DNA from: Thiobius zoothamnicola | GTDB lineage: Bacteria > Pseudomonadota > Gammaproteobacteria > Chromatiales > Chromatiaceae | Assembly: GCA_963678215.1 (NCBI GenBank) | Contig: OY782758.1 | Coordinates: forward strand, 1,550,001-1,614,000 | Reading direction: 5' to 3' | Length of the DNA: 64,000 nucleotides | In this document: positions 35,313 through 44,074 of the stretch, one piece after another | How the letters are laid out: the number at the start of each line of letters is the position of its first letter | Numbering within the stretch: the first letter of the stretch is position 1 | Made by a program: the position numbers and the translations under genes | Notes under the pieces: generated by a model | Seen by the model: only the letters and a program-made list of their open reading frames with translations | The model's database searches: none | What the model was told of the DNA's origin: nothing

Positions 35313-35852
35313 TCAAAGCGACACATTATGGTGATGATAATCAGGCCGGTTGCCCAACAAAACATTAACGGCGCGCAGCAAAAATCCCAGGCTGCTCAGC
35401 AACACGCAAATGAAAGATACACTGACCATTCCTTTGATAACCCAACGATGGGGTAAGCCTCCCGGATCGCCGCTCATTTCGTTGATGTCGTAAGCCTCAT
35501 AGGCAAAACCTATGCCATAACTGGCGACCAAGTAACAAAATGGCCATAAGAAAAACAATATCCCCAAAATATCGATCCAGGCCTTTCGGCGCGGACTCAA
35601 TCGCTCGTAGATCACATCCACCCGCACATGTCCATCCCGATCCAAGGCATAGGCGATGCCAAATAAGAACACCATGGCGTACAAATGCCATTCGGCTTCC
35701 TGCATACCGATAGACACATCATTAAACCAATAACGCATGATCACATCGTAAAAGACATTCGCCAGCAACAGCAGCAACAATATCGCTGAAAAATACCCCA
35801 CCCAGGTCGAAAAACGACTGAACCAGGCCTCCATCTTTAACCAAAAAGGCAT
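35313..35852 (-). CDS. dctQ: TRAP transporter small permease
   Basis: Small membrane subunit of the DctP-type transporter, about 179 residues with four helices. Typical elements are NVFYDVIMRYWFNDVSIGMQ and MVFLFGIAYALDRDGHVRVD, where the acidic and histidine residues are conserved in the family. The C-terminus ends in a His-containing tail (YHHHNVSL). The ATG at 35852 has GGAG eight bases upstream; the open frame upstream is not coding. dctP is 129 bp upstream, dctM is 3.6 kb downstream beyond the inserted genes, so dctM may be separately transcribed or read through. Confidence 0.92.
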   Translation of the reverse strand: MPFWLKMEAWFSRFSTWVGYFSAILLLLLLANVFYDVIMRYWFNDVSIGMQEAEWHLYAMVFLFGIAYALDRDGHVRVDVIYERLSPRRKAWIDILGILFFLWPFCYLVASYGIGFAYEAYDINEMSGDPGGLPHRWVIKGMVSVSFICVLLSSLGFLLRAVNVLLGNRPDYHHHNVSL

Positions 35853-35981
35853 GTCATCTTCTCCACTTTGGCAGTCAATGCAAACGTAACCAAACTCGCA
35901 TAAAAAAACGCAGATCACACGATCATCGCATGCGATCCACGTTAATTCACCATCAGGCGATCAATCTAATCGGCTAACGGA

Positions 35982-37067
35982 CTAATCACTCAATGCATTC
36001 AAATAAGCCTGGTCAGAAATCGCCGTCCAGGCGCGCACTTTCTGCAAATAAGCCGCCTGCGAATCAATGATTTCTTTCGCCAAAGGATCCGCCGCCGCAC
36101 GTTCAGCCAACAATGCGCTATTGGCTTCACGCATCGCTTTAATGACCGATACCGGGAAAGTCTTGATGGTGATATCCGGATACTCTGCTTTTATCGACGC
36201 CAGATTAACAGCGCTTTCGTGATAAGACTGCGCATACATGTCATAAGCGGAAAGGCGCATGGCAGACACTAAAATCTCTTGCAGATCCGTCGGCAATTCA
36301 GCAAATTTCTCCTGATTCACTAAAAATTGCAGTTCAGCGCCCGGCTCATGCCAACCCGTATAGTAATAAGGCGCAATCTTGTGGAAGCCCATGCGCAAAT
36401 CAAGTGACGGCCCCACCCATTCCAAAGCGTCAATCGTGCGACGCTCCAACGCGGTGAACAACTCGCCTGGCGGAATATTGGTCGGTTTTGCGCCTAATTT
36501 CGCCAGCACCTCACCGGCAAAACCGGGAATCCGCATTTTCAAACCTTGCAGATCGTCTACTGAATTGATCTCTTTCTGGAACCAACCACCCATCTGGTTG
36601 CCGGTGTTACCACCAGGGAAGGATAACAAGCCATGCTTATCGTAGACTTTCGCCATCAAATCCATACCGCCACCGTAATAGAACCAAGCGTACTGCTCAG
36701 GCGCGGTCATACCAAACGGCATGGTGGTGAAATACAACGCATTCGAATCCTTGCCTTTCCAGTAATAGGACGCGGAATGTCCCATCTCATACTGGCCTGA
36801 CTTGACCATATCGAAAATACCCAATGGTGCTTTGTGCTTGTTTTTGGAATGAATAGTGATGGTCAAACGACCATTCGACATGGCCTCAACATGTTTTTTC
36901 AAATTCTTGGTCGCCTCGCCAAAAATCGGAAAATTCGGTGGCCAAGTTTCCGCCAGCTTGAAATGATACGATTTTTCCGTTGACGCGCTTTTTACGCTCT
37001 CCTCTTCCTGACAACCAGCCAGCGCCAGCAAGGCCACCAACAAAATCCCAATCATCACTCTATTCAT
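35982..37067 (-). CDS. dctP: TRAP transporter solute-binding protein, probable lipoprotein
   Basis: Extracytoplasmic receptor of 361 residues. FKLAETWPPNFPIFGEATKNL begins the mature domain; MRIPGFAGEVLAKLGAKPTN and ERRTIDALEWVGPSLDLRMG contain the arginine that normally pairs with a substrate carboxylate. The signal peptide MNRVMIGILLVALLALAGC ends in a lipobox with Cys19, so the receptor is likely lipid-anchored rather than free in the periplasm. ALEWVGP resembles receptors for 2-oxo acids. ATG at 37067 has AGAGGG eight bases upstream. It is the first gene of the operon. Confidence 0.92.
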   Translation of the reverse strand: MNRVMIGILLVALLALAGCQEEESVKSASTEKSYHFKLAETWPPNFPIFGEATKNLKKHVEAMSNGRLTITIHSKNKHKAPLGIFDMVKSGQYEMGHSASYYWKGKDSNALYFTTMPFGMTAPEQYAWFYYGGGMDLMAKVYDKHGLLSFPGGNTGNQMGGWFQKEINSVDDLQGLKMRIPGFAGEVLAKLGAKPTNIPPGELFTALERRTIDALEWVGPSLDLRMGFHKIAPYYYTGWHEPGAELQFLVNQEKFAELPTDLQEILVSAMRLSAYDMYAQSYHESAVNLASIKAEYPDITIKTFPVSVIKAMREANSALLAERAAADPLAKEIIDSQAAYLQKVRAWTAISDQAYLNALSD

Positions 37068-37570
37068 CACAAAACCCTCTGCATAAAACCTGTTTAACAA
37101 AAGCTATCTTCATGGTCGATATAGTGTATCGCAACCAGTACCTCTCATGTAATCAAACAGGGCTTATTCATAAAACCAATCAATACAGTTAATCATGATT
37201 GATTACAGAAAATTATTTAGCCGTCCGAGAATATGACATGCGAACCTGGCCGACACACAATCCTATACCTTATTATCAGTCACCATTTTTCAATCTCCTT
37301 ATACTTGAAAGGCATACTTATCAGCCATGATAGTCAGCTCACTCCTGGCAATGCTTCCATCACTCGCCTGCTAAAAACGGCAATTTATGATCATTTCAAC
37401 AACACTCTTTAACCCTATAAAAAATATCTTTCAACACAGGCGGGTATAAATAAATTTTTATAGCCTTATATTCTAGAATAGACAACCCTCTCCACCTTAT
37501 TAAAAGATAAAGCCGATTCCTATAAAATTTATAGATTTTCAATCAAACAACACTTAGAAACAGGGCTATA
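37068..37570. other. AT-rich intergenic region upstream of dctP, no gene seen
   Basis: About 500 bp without a convincing open frame on either strand. It should contain the dctP promoter reading left. A short dyad, AATCATGATT, occurs at about 37192-37201, close to a second ATTGATTA. I see no RNA gene or long repeat. Confidence 0.5.
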
Positions 37571-38083
37571 TTACTTAGGATGACTTTCATTTGCAGTGCT
37601 AAGAAAAAACTTCTCTCCATAGAATGATTCATACTCAACCTCCAAATCAGCACGACTCAAAGTGCGTTTAATGTCATCACTTGGAGGAAGCTCATCATCC
37701 AAAAACTGGATACTTAATAGCGTACGTTTCTCCTTTGCACCCATTGCATATTTTTCACCTAGATGTCCATACTGATAATTAAATTCCATATCTGGGAAAA
37801 GAGCCTTGATTGCTTTTTCCATAAGCTCCGTTCCTTCCCCAGAAATTTTCTTTCCATCGACTTTAATCGTAAAATTCTTTATTACTGCAGGACCAAGACC
37901 ATTATTTAACAATTCTACTATATAGACGTCTTTGTCGTGCTGACTGTGACTCCAACTACTTAAATGTGGACGGAAGGCCATTTTATTGTGCTTGCGAACC
38001 TGAAATCCTTGCCAAATTGAGAACACCAGGGCACATAAAGCAATAACTAAGCTCGCTACGCCTGTAATCATTTCCCAATTCAA
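37571..38083 (-). CDS. Hypothetical protein with one N-terminal transmembrane helix
   Basis: About 170 residues. The N-terminus is a single helix (MITGVASLVIALCALVFSIWQGF) followed by a basic stretch QVRKHNK, then a soluble domain beginning MAFRPHLSSWSH, containing VYIVELLNNGLGPAVIKNFTI, a form often seen in small DUF-type membrane proteins with a beta-sandwich domain. I start it at TTG 38083 because AGGAG sits seven bases upstream; ATG at 38071 is the alternative. It lies 32 bp past recR, probably in the same transcript. AT-richer than recR, which suggests later arrival. Function unknown. Confidence 0.65.
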   Translation of the reverse strand: MNWEMITGVASLVIALCALVFSIWQGFQVRKHNKMAFRPHLSSWSHSQHDKDVYIVELLNNGLGPAVIKNFTIKVDGKKISGEGTELMEKAIKALFPDMEFNYQYGHLGEKYAMGAKEKRTLLSIQFLDDELPPSDDIKRTLSRADLEVEYESFYGEKFFLSTANESHPK

Positions 38084-38114
38084 ACTGTTTCTCCTGAAAC
38101 TTGGCGACCTAACT

Positions 38115-38714
38115 TTAAGATAATTGCCGCCGCCCCGCGAACGCATGCGCTAACGTGCCGCTATCCACATATTCCAATTCGCCCCCCAGGGGCACGCCAT
38201 GGGCAATGCGCGTTACATGGCAATCATATTCATCAGCCAGTCCGCGAATGTAATGCGCCGTCGCTTCACCTTCCACCGTCGTCGTGGTCGCCAGAATCAG
38301 TTCACTGACGGTCTGCTCAGCCAGGCGTTCGCGCAATTGATCAATACCCAATTCCTCCGGCCCGATACCGTCCAGCGGCGACAAGCGACCGCCAAGCACA
38401 AAATAAAACCCCCGGTAATCGGTGGCTTGCTCCAGCACCATCACATCCGACGGGTTTTCCACCACGCATAAAAAGCTGGCGTCCCGATCTGTGCGACGGC
38501 ATAGATGACAGACATCATGCTCAGATAAAGTACGGCAACGTCGGCAACGACCAATCCGTGCCATCGCCTTCTCCAAAGCCAGGGCCAGTCGTTCACCGCC
38601 GGCGCGATCCCGCTCCAACAAATGGAACGCCATCCGTTGCGCCGACTTGGGGCCAACCCCAGGCAAACAGCGCAAACTATCGATCAAGTCCTGAAGTAAT
38701 GAAGGCTCTCTCAC
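38115..38714 (-). CDS. recR: Recombination protein RecR
   Basis: Works with RecF and RecO to load RecA at gaps. The 199-residue protein has the N-terminal helix-hairpin-helix (SLRCLPGVGPKSAQRMAFHLL), the four-cysteine zinc site CRRCRTLSEHDVCHLC and a Toprim domain (VVENPSDVMVLEQ, then TTTVEGEATAHYI). The start is GTG at 38714, sharing one base with the ybaB stop. Complete and typical. Confidence 0.96.
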   Translation of the reverse strand: MREPSLLQDLIDSLRCLPGVGPKSAQRMAFHLLERDRAGGERLALALEKAMARIGRCRRCRTLSEHDVCHLCRRTDRDASFLCVVENPSDVMVLEQATDYRGFYFVLGGRLSPLDGIGPEELGIDQLRERLAEQTVSELILATTTTVEGEATAHYIRGLADEYDCHVTRIAHGVPLGGELEYVDSGTLAHAFAGRRQLS

Positions 38715-39037
38715 TAAAACGGCAATTTCATGCCAGGCGGCAAATTAATACCCGCCGTGACGCTGGACATCTGCTCTTTGGAATGTGCCTCCAATCGATG
38801 AACAGCCGCGTTGACCGCAGCAGCCACGAGATCTTCCAGCATTTCCTTGTCGTCGCTCATCAAGGCGTCATCAATCTCAATCCTTCGCACCTCATGCCGC
38901 CCATTGATCACCGCCTTGACCATGCCACCGCCAGCTTCTCCTTCAATTTCCGTTTTAGCTAATTCTTCCTGCGCCTTCTGCAAATCCGCTTGCATTTTTT
39001 GCGCCTGCTTCATCAGATTTCCAAGTCCGCCTTTCAT
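38714..39037 (-). CDS. ybaB: YbaB/EbfC-family nucleoid-associated protein
   Basis: A 107-residue DNA-binding dimer. MKGGLGNLMKQAQKMQADLQ begins the long coiled helix and VKAVINGRHEVRRIEIDDALM is the family beta-sheet core. It is coupled to recR as in most bacteria. The usual upstream gene dnaX is missing; a PyrK-like reductase lies about 105 bp upstream instead. Confidence 0.94.
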   Translation of the reverse strand: MKGGLGNLMKQAQKMQADLQKAQEELAKTEIEGEAGGGMVKAVINGRHEVRRIEIDDALMSDDKEMLEDLVAAAVNAAVHRLEAHSKEQMSSVTAGINLPPGMKLPF

Positions 39038-39142
39038 CTTTTTATGCTCATAATTTCAAGTTAGTTGGTTGAAAGAGTAACTGAGGAATGCGGAGCGCGC
39101 AAAAGATTCTATGCGCCCTTTCCCAGCCACTCACCACCCCAC

Positions 39143-40027
39143 TCAGTACACGCGCAAACCATCAAACACAGGCCCGTCCACACACACCCGTTGCATGGCC
39201 ACGCCCTGTTCCGCTTTCACCGCCACGACGCAGCCAGCGCACCCTCCCACGGCGCAAGCCATGAATTCCTCCAAAGAAACTTGCACCGGTAATTGGTACT
39301 CCCGCGCCAGATTCACCACGGCGCGCAACATCGGCTCCGGTCCACAAGCATAGACGCCAACCTGAGCGCGTTGATCTGCAGATAAGGCTTCCAGCCAATG
39401 TTTCGCCAAGTCGGTGACATAACCTTCATAACAACCTGGATAACCTTGCAGGCTGGCGAGTCGTGAGGCAATCCCCCAATCTTCCAGCAAAGGCATGCCG
39501 CCGATGACACCATCAGGCATGCCCGGTAACATCAGTTGTGAAGGCTTACTGTCAAATGGAAAAGGAATTTCAGAACCCAGAATCACCAATGGCTGAACAT
39601 CCGCCTGTCGCCGCAACGCTTCAGCCAAACAAATCATTGGTGGCATACCCACGCCGCCGCCAATCAGTAACGGCCTTTTCTCCTTGACGGTGAAAGGCTT
39701 GCCGATTGGCCCCATGACGCTGATCGTTTCACCCGCTTTACGTTGGCTCAGCAATCGAGTGCCCTCACCCGCCACTTTATACAAAAAATCCACCCACCCC
39801 TGATCGGGCGACGCCCGCATGATGGAGATCGGCCTGCGCATTGGTCTTTGCCGATCCACCGTCAAATGCGCAAACTGCCCAGGCCTAGCCTGCCTGGCGC
39901 AATCCTCAGCCTGTACGCGTAAGATGTGCTGGTGGCCAGGACAAACCTCATGCCTGAGGACTTCCGCATCCACGACAAAAATCGTATTACGGTGGGATTT
40001 ATTCGCTGAATAACTCGGTGACGCCAT
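39143..40027 (-). CDS. PyrK-like FAD/[2Fe-2S] electron-transfer reductase
   Basis: A 294-residue ferredoxin-reductase-type protein resembling the dihydroorotate dehydrogenase electron-transfer subunit. An FAD-binding barrel contains RRPISIMR, the NAD domain has LLIGGGVGMPPMICLAEAL and VGVYACGPEPMLRAV, and a C-terminal [2Fe-2S] site is formed by ACAVGGCAGCVVA plus a later cysteine in QRVCVDGPVF. No pyrD is adjacent, so the electron partner is unknown. It could serve a class 1B dihydroorotate dehydrogenase encoded elsewhere or another oxidoreductase. The ATG at 40027 marks the border with the AT-rich island to the right. Confidence 0.82.
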   Translation of the reverse strand: MASPSYSANKSHRNTIFVVDAEVLRHEVCPGHQHILRVQAEDCARQARPGQFAHLTVDRQRPMRRPISIMRASPDQGWVDFLYKVAGEGTRLLSQRKAGETISVMGPIGKPFTVKEKRPLLIGGGVGMPPMICLAEALRRQADVQPLVILGSEIPFPFDSKPSQLMLPGMPDGVIGGMPLLEDWGIASRLASLQGYPGCYEGYVTDLAKHWLEALSADQRAQVGVYACGPEPMLRAVVNLAREYQLPVQVSLEEFMACAVGGCAGCVVAVKAEQGVAMQRVCVDGPVFDGLRVY

Positions 40028-40553
40028 AGAATGATTCGCTCAAATTGGAAATTTGCGGACTGGTTGCTAAAGTATGATACTCCGCATAATTTAGACCAAA
40101 ACTCAGAGGAGTTGGGAACAACCAATTTCATGCGACCATCAAACGCAAGAGAATCACCGCCAAATAACGGCGATCAATGCCAACAGTCATACGAATATTT
40201 GCGCTATGGTGGAAAACAAACATCAAGCTGGAAAAATATTTCCCAATAACTGAACCATTTATGGACTAATTGTGATTTACGCTTTGATTAGCAACCTTGG
40301 TTGATATCCATAGAAATGTAATCCACGAGATTGGTTCTCAGCACCTAAAAACTGCCTTTCATGCAAATGATGTCCAAGCATTACGGTATCTGAATTAAAC
40401 AAATGTCCAGAACGATGCAGCTCTCCCAAAGAAAGCTTGTATTATACAGGTACGAATAGTAGGCACCCCAATCCACGCATGATATCTCCTAGTAAAAGGA
40501 GATATTTTGGCATACGTAAATTCTTCTAAATTTTTAAGTGATAACTAGGAATT
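40028..40553. other. Left end of the recombinase island, non-coding or degraded
   Basis: About 525 bp lacking a convincing gene. A short open frame at 40031-40249 has no recognisable motif. It contains the hairpin at 40482-40505 and ends with the left 19-bp repeat. The promoter of the STAND-like gene should be in this stretch; I could not fix it by eye. Confidence 0.5.
40482..40505 (+). terminator. Inverted repeat upstream of the STAND-like gene
   Basis: ATATCTCC and GGAGATAT form an 8-bp stem around an 8-base loop, followed on the plus strand by TTTGG. It could terminate transcripts entering the island from the left, or be an operator for the gene that starts 49 bp later. Confidence 0.45.
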
Positions 40554-40555
40554 AT
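40537..40555 (+). repeat. 19-bp inverted repeat, left copy
   Basis: AGTGATAACTAGGAATTAT ends inside the start codon of the STAND-like gene, so its AGGA can serve as the ribosome site. The exact inverse is at 44015-44033 upstream of the ATP-grasp gene. Together they bracket both convergent genes. Confidence 0.9.
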
Positions 40556-43055
40556 GAATACCTCCGATGGTTTGGAATTTATTAATCGAGATTCTGAACT
40601 TTCATATTTAGAAAACTGTTTAACCCAAGTTAGGGATGAACCCACTCTGGTTATTTTGCGTTCACCGTCTGGATTCGGAAAGTCTGCGTTAACAGAGTAT
40701 CTCAGTAAGCTTGACTCGTTTAGCAACCGATCATTTTGTACTGTTGATCCAAGCATCAGGGGACGAGTTGGCTCAACTGCTATACATAACGGATTTTTTC
40801 TACAGAAAATAGCCGAAAATTTAGATCTGGCAACTAAGGATGCTAAAACAAAATGGCCTAGCTTTAAGCAATTTCTAAAGACAAGTAAAGCCCGCTCTGT
40901 TGCTAGAAAAAAACCAAGTGATATCCTTTCAAAAGCACCAAGCCTGAAGCATATATATGATGTGATTTATGACTATACTGCACGAGCTTTTTCATTTGGA
41001 GAATATACTCCTATCAAGCTTATTGCTAGTGATAAGTCGGAGGCGGTAGCAATTTGCACTGACTACATTGATCATGTGTTTTCCAACTACTCTACTATTC
41101 TAATAGTTCGAGAAGTTCATCACATAGATCTCCACAGCCTGCGCGCGATTCTGCTGTGGTGTGATAGATACCCAGGACCAGATTTTATTATGGAATATAC
41201 GTCTGAGGATAATCGATTTGAACCAGAACATTCCAAATTAATACATCGTTTTGGAGGACAACGGAAACATATAGACGTATTGGATCTAGTTCAGCTGGAA
41301 AAGGAACATCTAGAACACCTTATACATTGTAATGTTAAGGAGAACTTTACACTTACCTCAGACTTCTACCTTTCTTGGGATGGTAATCTTCGATCAATTA
41401 TTGAACTCAAGTTTCAAGTTGGACTTGCTCGTGTGATTACTCCTGATTCAGAAATCGGAGAAGCACTAACCAACTTAAATGGAATAGTCTCTAAACACCT
41501 TAAGATATTAAACTCATCTGAGAAAATGGTATTGGCAGTAGTCCTGGCTCACGGAGAGGCAGTAAACCACTCTACAGTATCCATTACTATCCGACGCATA
41601 AACCCAAGGATTAGACAAGCAGAGATCGATAAAGCGTTGACGCAGCTCGAAGAGACACACAATTTTTTATATCAATTCAGAAGAATAATCTCTATTCGAA
41701 ATGATACGATAGCAAATAGTCTCCGTGATGCACCTTTCATGCATGGAGTTCTAGCTTTAGCAGAGCGCGCACTACGCGATCATTATTTAGACACGCTACA
41801 AAATCAAACTTATGAGGCAAGCAGCCTATCTGAGGCAGTCCGGCAATACTTTCGCCTATGTGCCAAAACAAAGGATGCGTTGGGGCTTGTAAAGGGTATT
41901 GAGCACTTGGTTAAACACATAAAACTAGCTCAAGACCAATCCATCTATGTTGATGTCGTGACCTCAGCGATTGAGTCGCAACCCGAACTATTTAGAGAAG
42001 AGCATGATGAACTCATAGAATGGGCTGCGGAAATAGCATATGACACTGGGGATTGGGGACGCGCACTAAAGCTGATTGAACTTAAACGGAGACAAGATGC
42101 ATTTTCACAACTAGTTATGGCATGCTCCCTTCAGGAAACAGGCTGTCATGATAAAGCATTGGAGATACTTGAAAGTACCCGCCAAGATGCTAACTCAATA
42201 GAAGTTTCTCTAGCTGCTGATCTTGTCGAGGCACTAATAATCGGTTGTTTCGGCGAACATGACAAAGCCCGCCAGATGCTTGAAAATATTACTACAGATA
42301 GCCGCTATAGGTTAAGCGGACTTATCGGATATGCATATCGCTTCTATGAGATAGTCGAGGATCTTAAAGATGGCTTACCGAAACTGATGGTAAGCATCGA
42401 CTGGTTTGACCGCTTCGGTCTCATCAAATCGAAAGCTTACTCGCAATTAGCAGCATCTGTTTTCCTTGCCAGATCAGGAAAAATAAATGAGGCAAGATCA
42501 CTCATCTCGGAAGCTAATACGATTCTAGCTGAAGAGATTCGAGACCAACACATTATCCTTAACAATTCCAGTGCAGTCGAACTCCTAAGTGAAAATCCCG
42601 ATTTTCAGGATTGTTGCGATAAACTTACCTATGCATTACGTCTCGCAAGAGATGATTTCTCTGAATTGACAATTTTGTGTAATCTAGGGATTACCCACTA
42701 TGGCCTGGGTGAACTCGAACTCGCTTTTGACTGTGCGGAAAAATGCAAAAAAATATTGGAAGACCACGAATTCGCTGATACCGATATTTATTGGCCAGTC
42801 TGTTTCAATTTATCGGTTATTTACAAGGCTCTGGGAAACAATGAAAAGCTCAGATGGTCCTTGCAATTTCCAATCAAAAATGGACGTCCAAGAACTGATG
42901 ACTCTGGCTACTGGGATTTTCGCATGAGGGGGATGCCTACATTGCCGACTAGTCATATGTATCTTGGAACAATCCCTTGGCACCCAGTCTACCTCAGCCA
43001 TTGGCTGGTTGATATGGAAGGTCTTCGTCTGCTGAAGATAGAACAGCGTCGATAA
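40554..43055 (+). CDS. STAND-like P-loop ATPase with helical-repeat C-terminus
   Basis: An 833-residue protein. NRDSELSYLENCL opens an AAA16/STAND-type module, with Walker A SPSGFGKSALTEYL (G40 to S44) and a Walker-B-like strand ILIVREVHHIDLHSL at about 182-196. Residues from about 410 onward are helical repeats with TPR-like character (NLGITHYGLGELELAFDCAE, LIELKRRQDAFSQLVMACSL). STAND NTPases are signalling switches used in regulation and antiphage defence; no effector domain (nuclease, protease, TIR) is visible, so any output may come from a partner. The gene is AT-rich, in a recombinase island, and overlaps the convergent ATP-grasp gene by 62 bp. Confidence 0.75.
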   Translation: MNTSDGLEFINRDSELSYLENCLTQVRDEPTLVILRSPSGFGKSALTEYLSKLDSFSNRSFCTVDPSIRGRVGSTAIHNGFFLQKIAENLDLATKDAKTKWPSFKQFLKTSKARSVARKKPSDILSKAPSLKHIYDVIYDYTARAFSFGEYTPIKLIASDKSEAVAICTDYIDHVFSNYSTILIVREVHHIDLHSLRAILLWCDRYPGPDFIMEYTSEDNRFEPEHSKLIHRFGGQRKHIDVLDLVQLEKEHLEHLIHCNVKENFTLTSDFYLSWDGNLRSIIELKFQVGLARVITPDSEIGEALTNLNGIVSKHLKILNSSEKMVLAVVLAHGEAVNHSTVSITIRRINPRIRQAEIDKALTQLEETHNFLYQFRRIISIRNDTIANSLRDAPFMHGVLALAERALRDHYLDTLQNQTYEASSLSEAVRQYFRLCAKTKDALGLVKGIEHLVKHIKLAQDQSIYVDVVTSAIESQPELFREEHDELIEWAAEIAYDTGDWGRALKLIELKRRQDAFSQLVMACSLQETGCHDKALEILESTRQDANSIEVSLAADLVEALIIGCFGEHDKARQMLENITTDSRYRLSGLIGYAYRFYEIVEDLKDGLPKLMVSIDWFDRFGLIKSKAYSQLAASVFLARSGKINEARSLISEANTILAEEIRDQHIILNNSSAVELLSENPDFQDCCDKLTYALRLARDDFSELTILCNLGITHYGLGELELAFDCAEKCKKILEDHEFADTDIYWPVCFNLSVIYKALGNNEKLRWSLQFPIKNGRPRTDDSGYWDFRMRGMPTLPTSHMYLGTIPWHPVYLSHWLVDMEGLRLLKIEQRR

Positions 43056-43992
43056 CCTCTTTGTAAGTCCACCCTTTTTCTGTAAATGCCATGGCAAATT
43101 GGCCCTTGGGATCAATCCATGCATCAGGTGTCAACTCAAGAAAGTGAAACTTTCCATCAGCGTGCCTTCCATCAACCCTGCAATACCCAAATCGTCCGAA
43201 TGCAGATAGAAATTGCTCGATATGCTGTCTATCTGATGGATCAAGCTCTTCGTCAATATTGCATACAGTTCTTCCAGTGGTTGGATAATTCTTTTCTGAT
43301 GCATCGAACAAATGCTCATAGAAATATTCCGGTTTTCCTTCAATAACGATTTCGGAATAAGCCCAAGAAATATTTTTACCCCGTTCGATGGCAATAAAAG
43401 CAGTTTCTCTTCCGCGCACGTATTCCTCTATGAGTACCGGCTGCTCTATTTCATCAAGTAGCCGTTTTGCGACATTCTGTAGTTGATCGGGCATATGTAC
43501 CAAGCTATCCTCTGAAATGCCGATCGAACTGCCTTCCATTACCGGTTTTACGACACATGGATATTTGATGTTTCGAGCCAGGGAAAGGTCGCTGTGGGAT
43601 CGAACAACTTTCCATAAAGGTGTTCGTAATCCACAATCAAGCGCCAGCCGCTTAGATACTTCTTTATCTTGCGCAATAACTCTGCCGTATGTATCAGGGC
43701 CGATAAACCGAAGGCCGAATGACTCACATATCGCTGGTACGAGAGCCATCCGGTTTCTTGAACGTTCTCCCCCGAAGATCGTGAGCACAATATCATTTTT
43801 ATGAACCTCTGCATTTTCTGCTAGCGCTGCTGGGCTCTGGTAATGAGTAATAGTTCGACCAAGTTCGCAAATTGTCGAAATCAGCACATCAATTGTTTCC
43901 TGATCAGATTGCTCCAAATCTCTTCTCATGCTTAAGTACTCGTCACTGTCGAGAGAAATTCTGTCAGCAACTAAGACCACATTTTTGCCCAT
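42994..43992 (-). CDS. Divergent D-Ala-D-Ala-ligase-like ATP-grasp protein
   Basis: A 332-residue ATP-grasp ligase. FGGERSRNRMALVPAICESF with GPDTYGRVIAQDKEVSKRLA resembles Ddl, YPCVVKPVMEGSSIGI is the ATP-binding strand and loop, and VLIEEYVRGRETAFIAIE the following strand. At the metal site, where Ddl has E-(I/V)-N-T-x-P-G, it reads ELTPDAWIDPKG, so the metal-binding asparagine is replaced. A different carboxylate-amine ligase activity is therefore likely. TTGGAG is nine bases before the ATG and the 19-bp repeat is 23 bp upstream of it. Convergent with and overlapping the STAND-like gene. Confidence 0.78.
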   Translation of the reverse strand: MGKNVVLVADRISLDSDEYLSMRRDLEQSDQETIDVLISTICELGRTITHYQSPAALAENAEVHKNDIVLTIFGGERSRNRMALVPAICESFGLRFIGPDTYGRVIAQDKEVSKRLALDCGLRTPLWKVVRSHSDLSLARNIKYPCVVKPVMEGSSIGISEDSLVHMPDQLQNVAKRLLDEIEQPVLIEEYVRGRETAFIAIERGKNISWAYSEIVIEGKPEYFYEHLFDASEKNYPTTGRTVCNIDEELDPSDRQHIEQFLSAFGRFGYCRVDGRHADGKFHFLELTPDAWIDPKGQFAMAFTEKGWTYKEVIDAVLSSADEDLPYQPANG

Positions 43993-44014
43993 TTTGCTGT
44001 CTCCAATATGTTTT

Positions 44015-44033
44015 ATAATTCCTAGTTATCACT
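44015..44033 (-). repeat. 19-bp inverted repeat, right copy
   Basis: Exact reverse complement of 40537-40555, located between the recombinase gene and the ATP-grasp start. The match is exactly 19 bases; bases on both sides differ. The core ATAACTAGGAATTAT is an imperfect palindrome, the type of site a tyrosine recombinase or a dimeric repressor might bind. Confidence 0.9.
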
Positions 44034-44074
44034 AAGAATCATGATTAGTTACCAACACTTGGAATAGCTTTCCC

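Noticed and set aside
40031..40249. A 72-codon plus-strand frame at the left end of the island
   Set aside because: No motif or convincing ribosome site; composition looks random.
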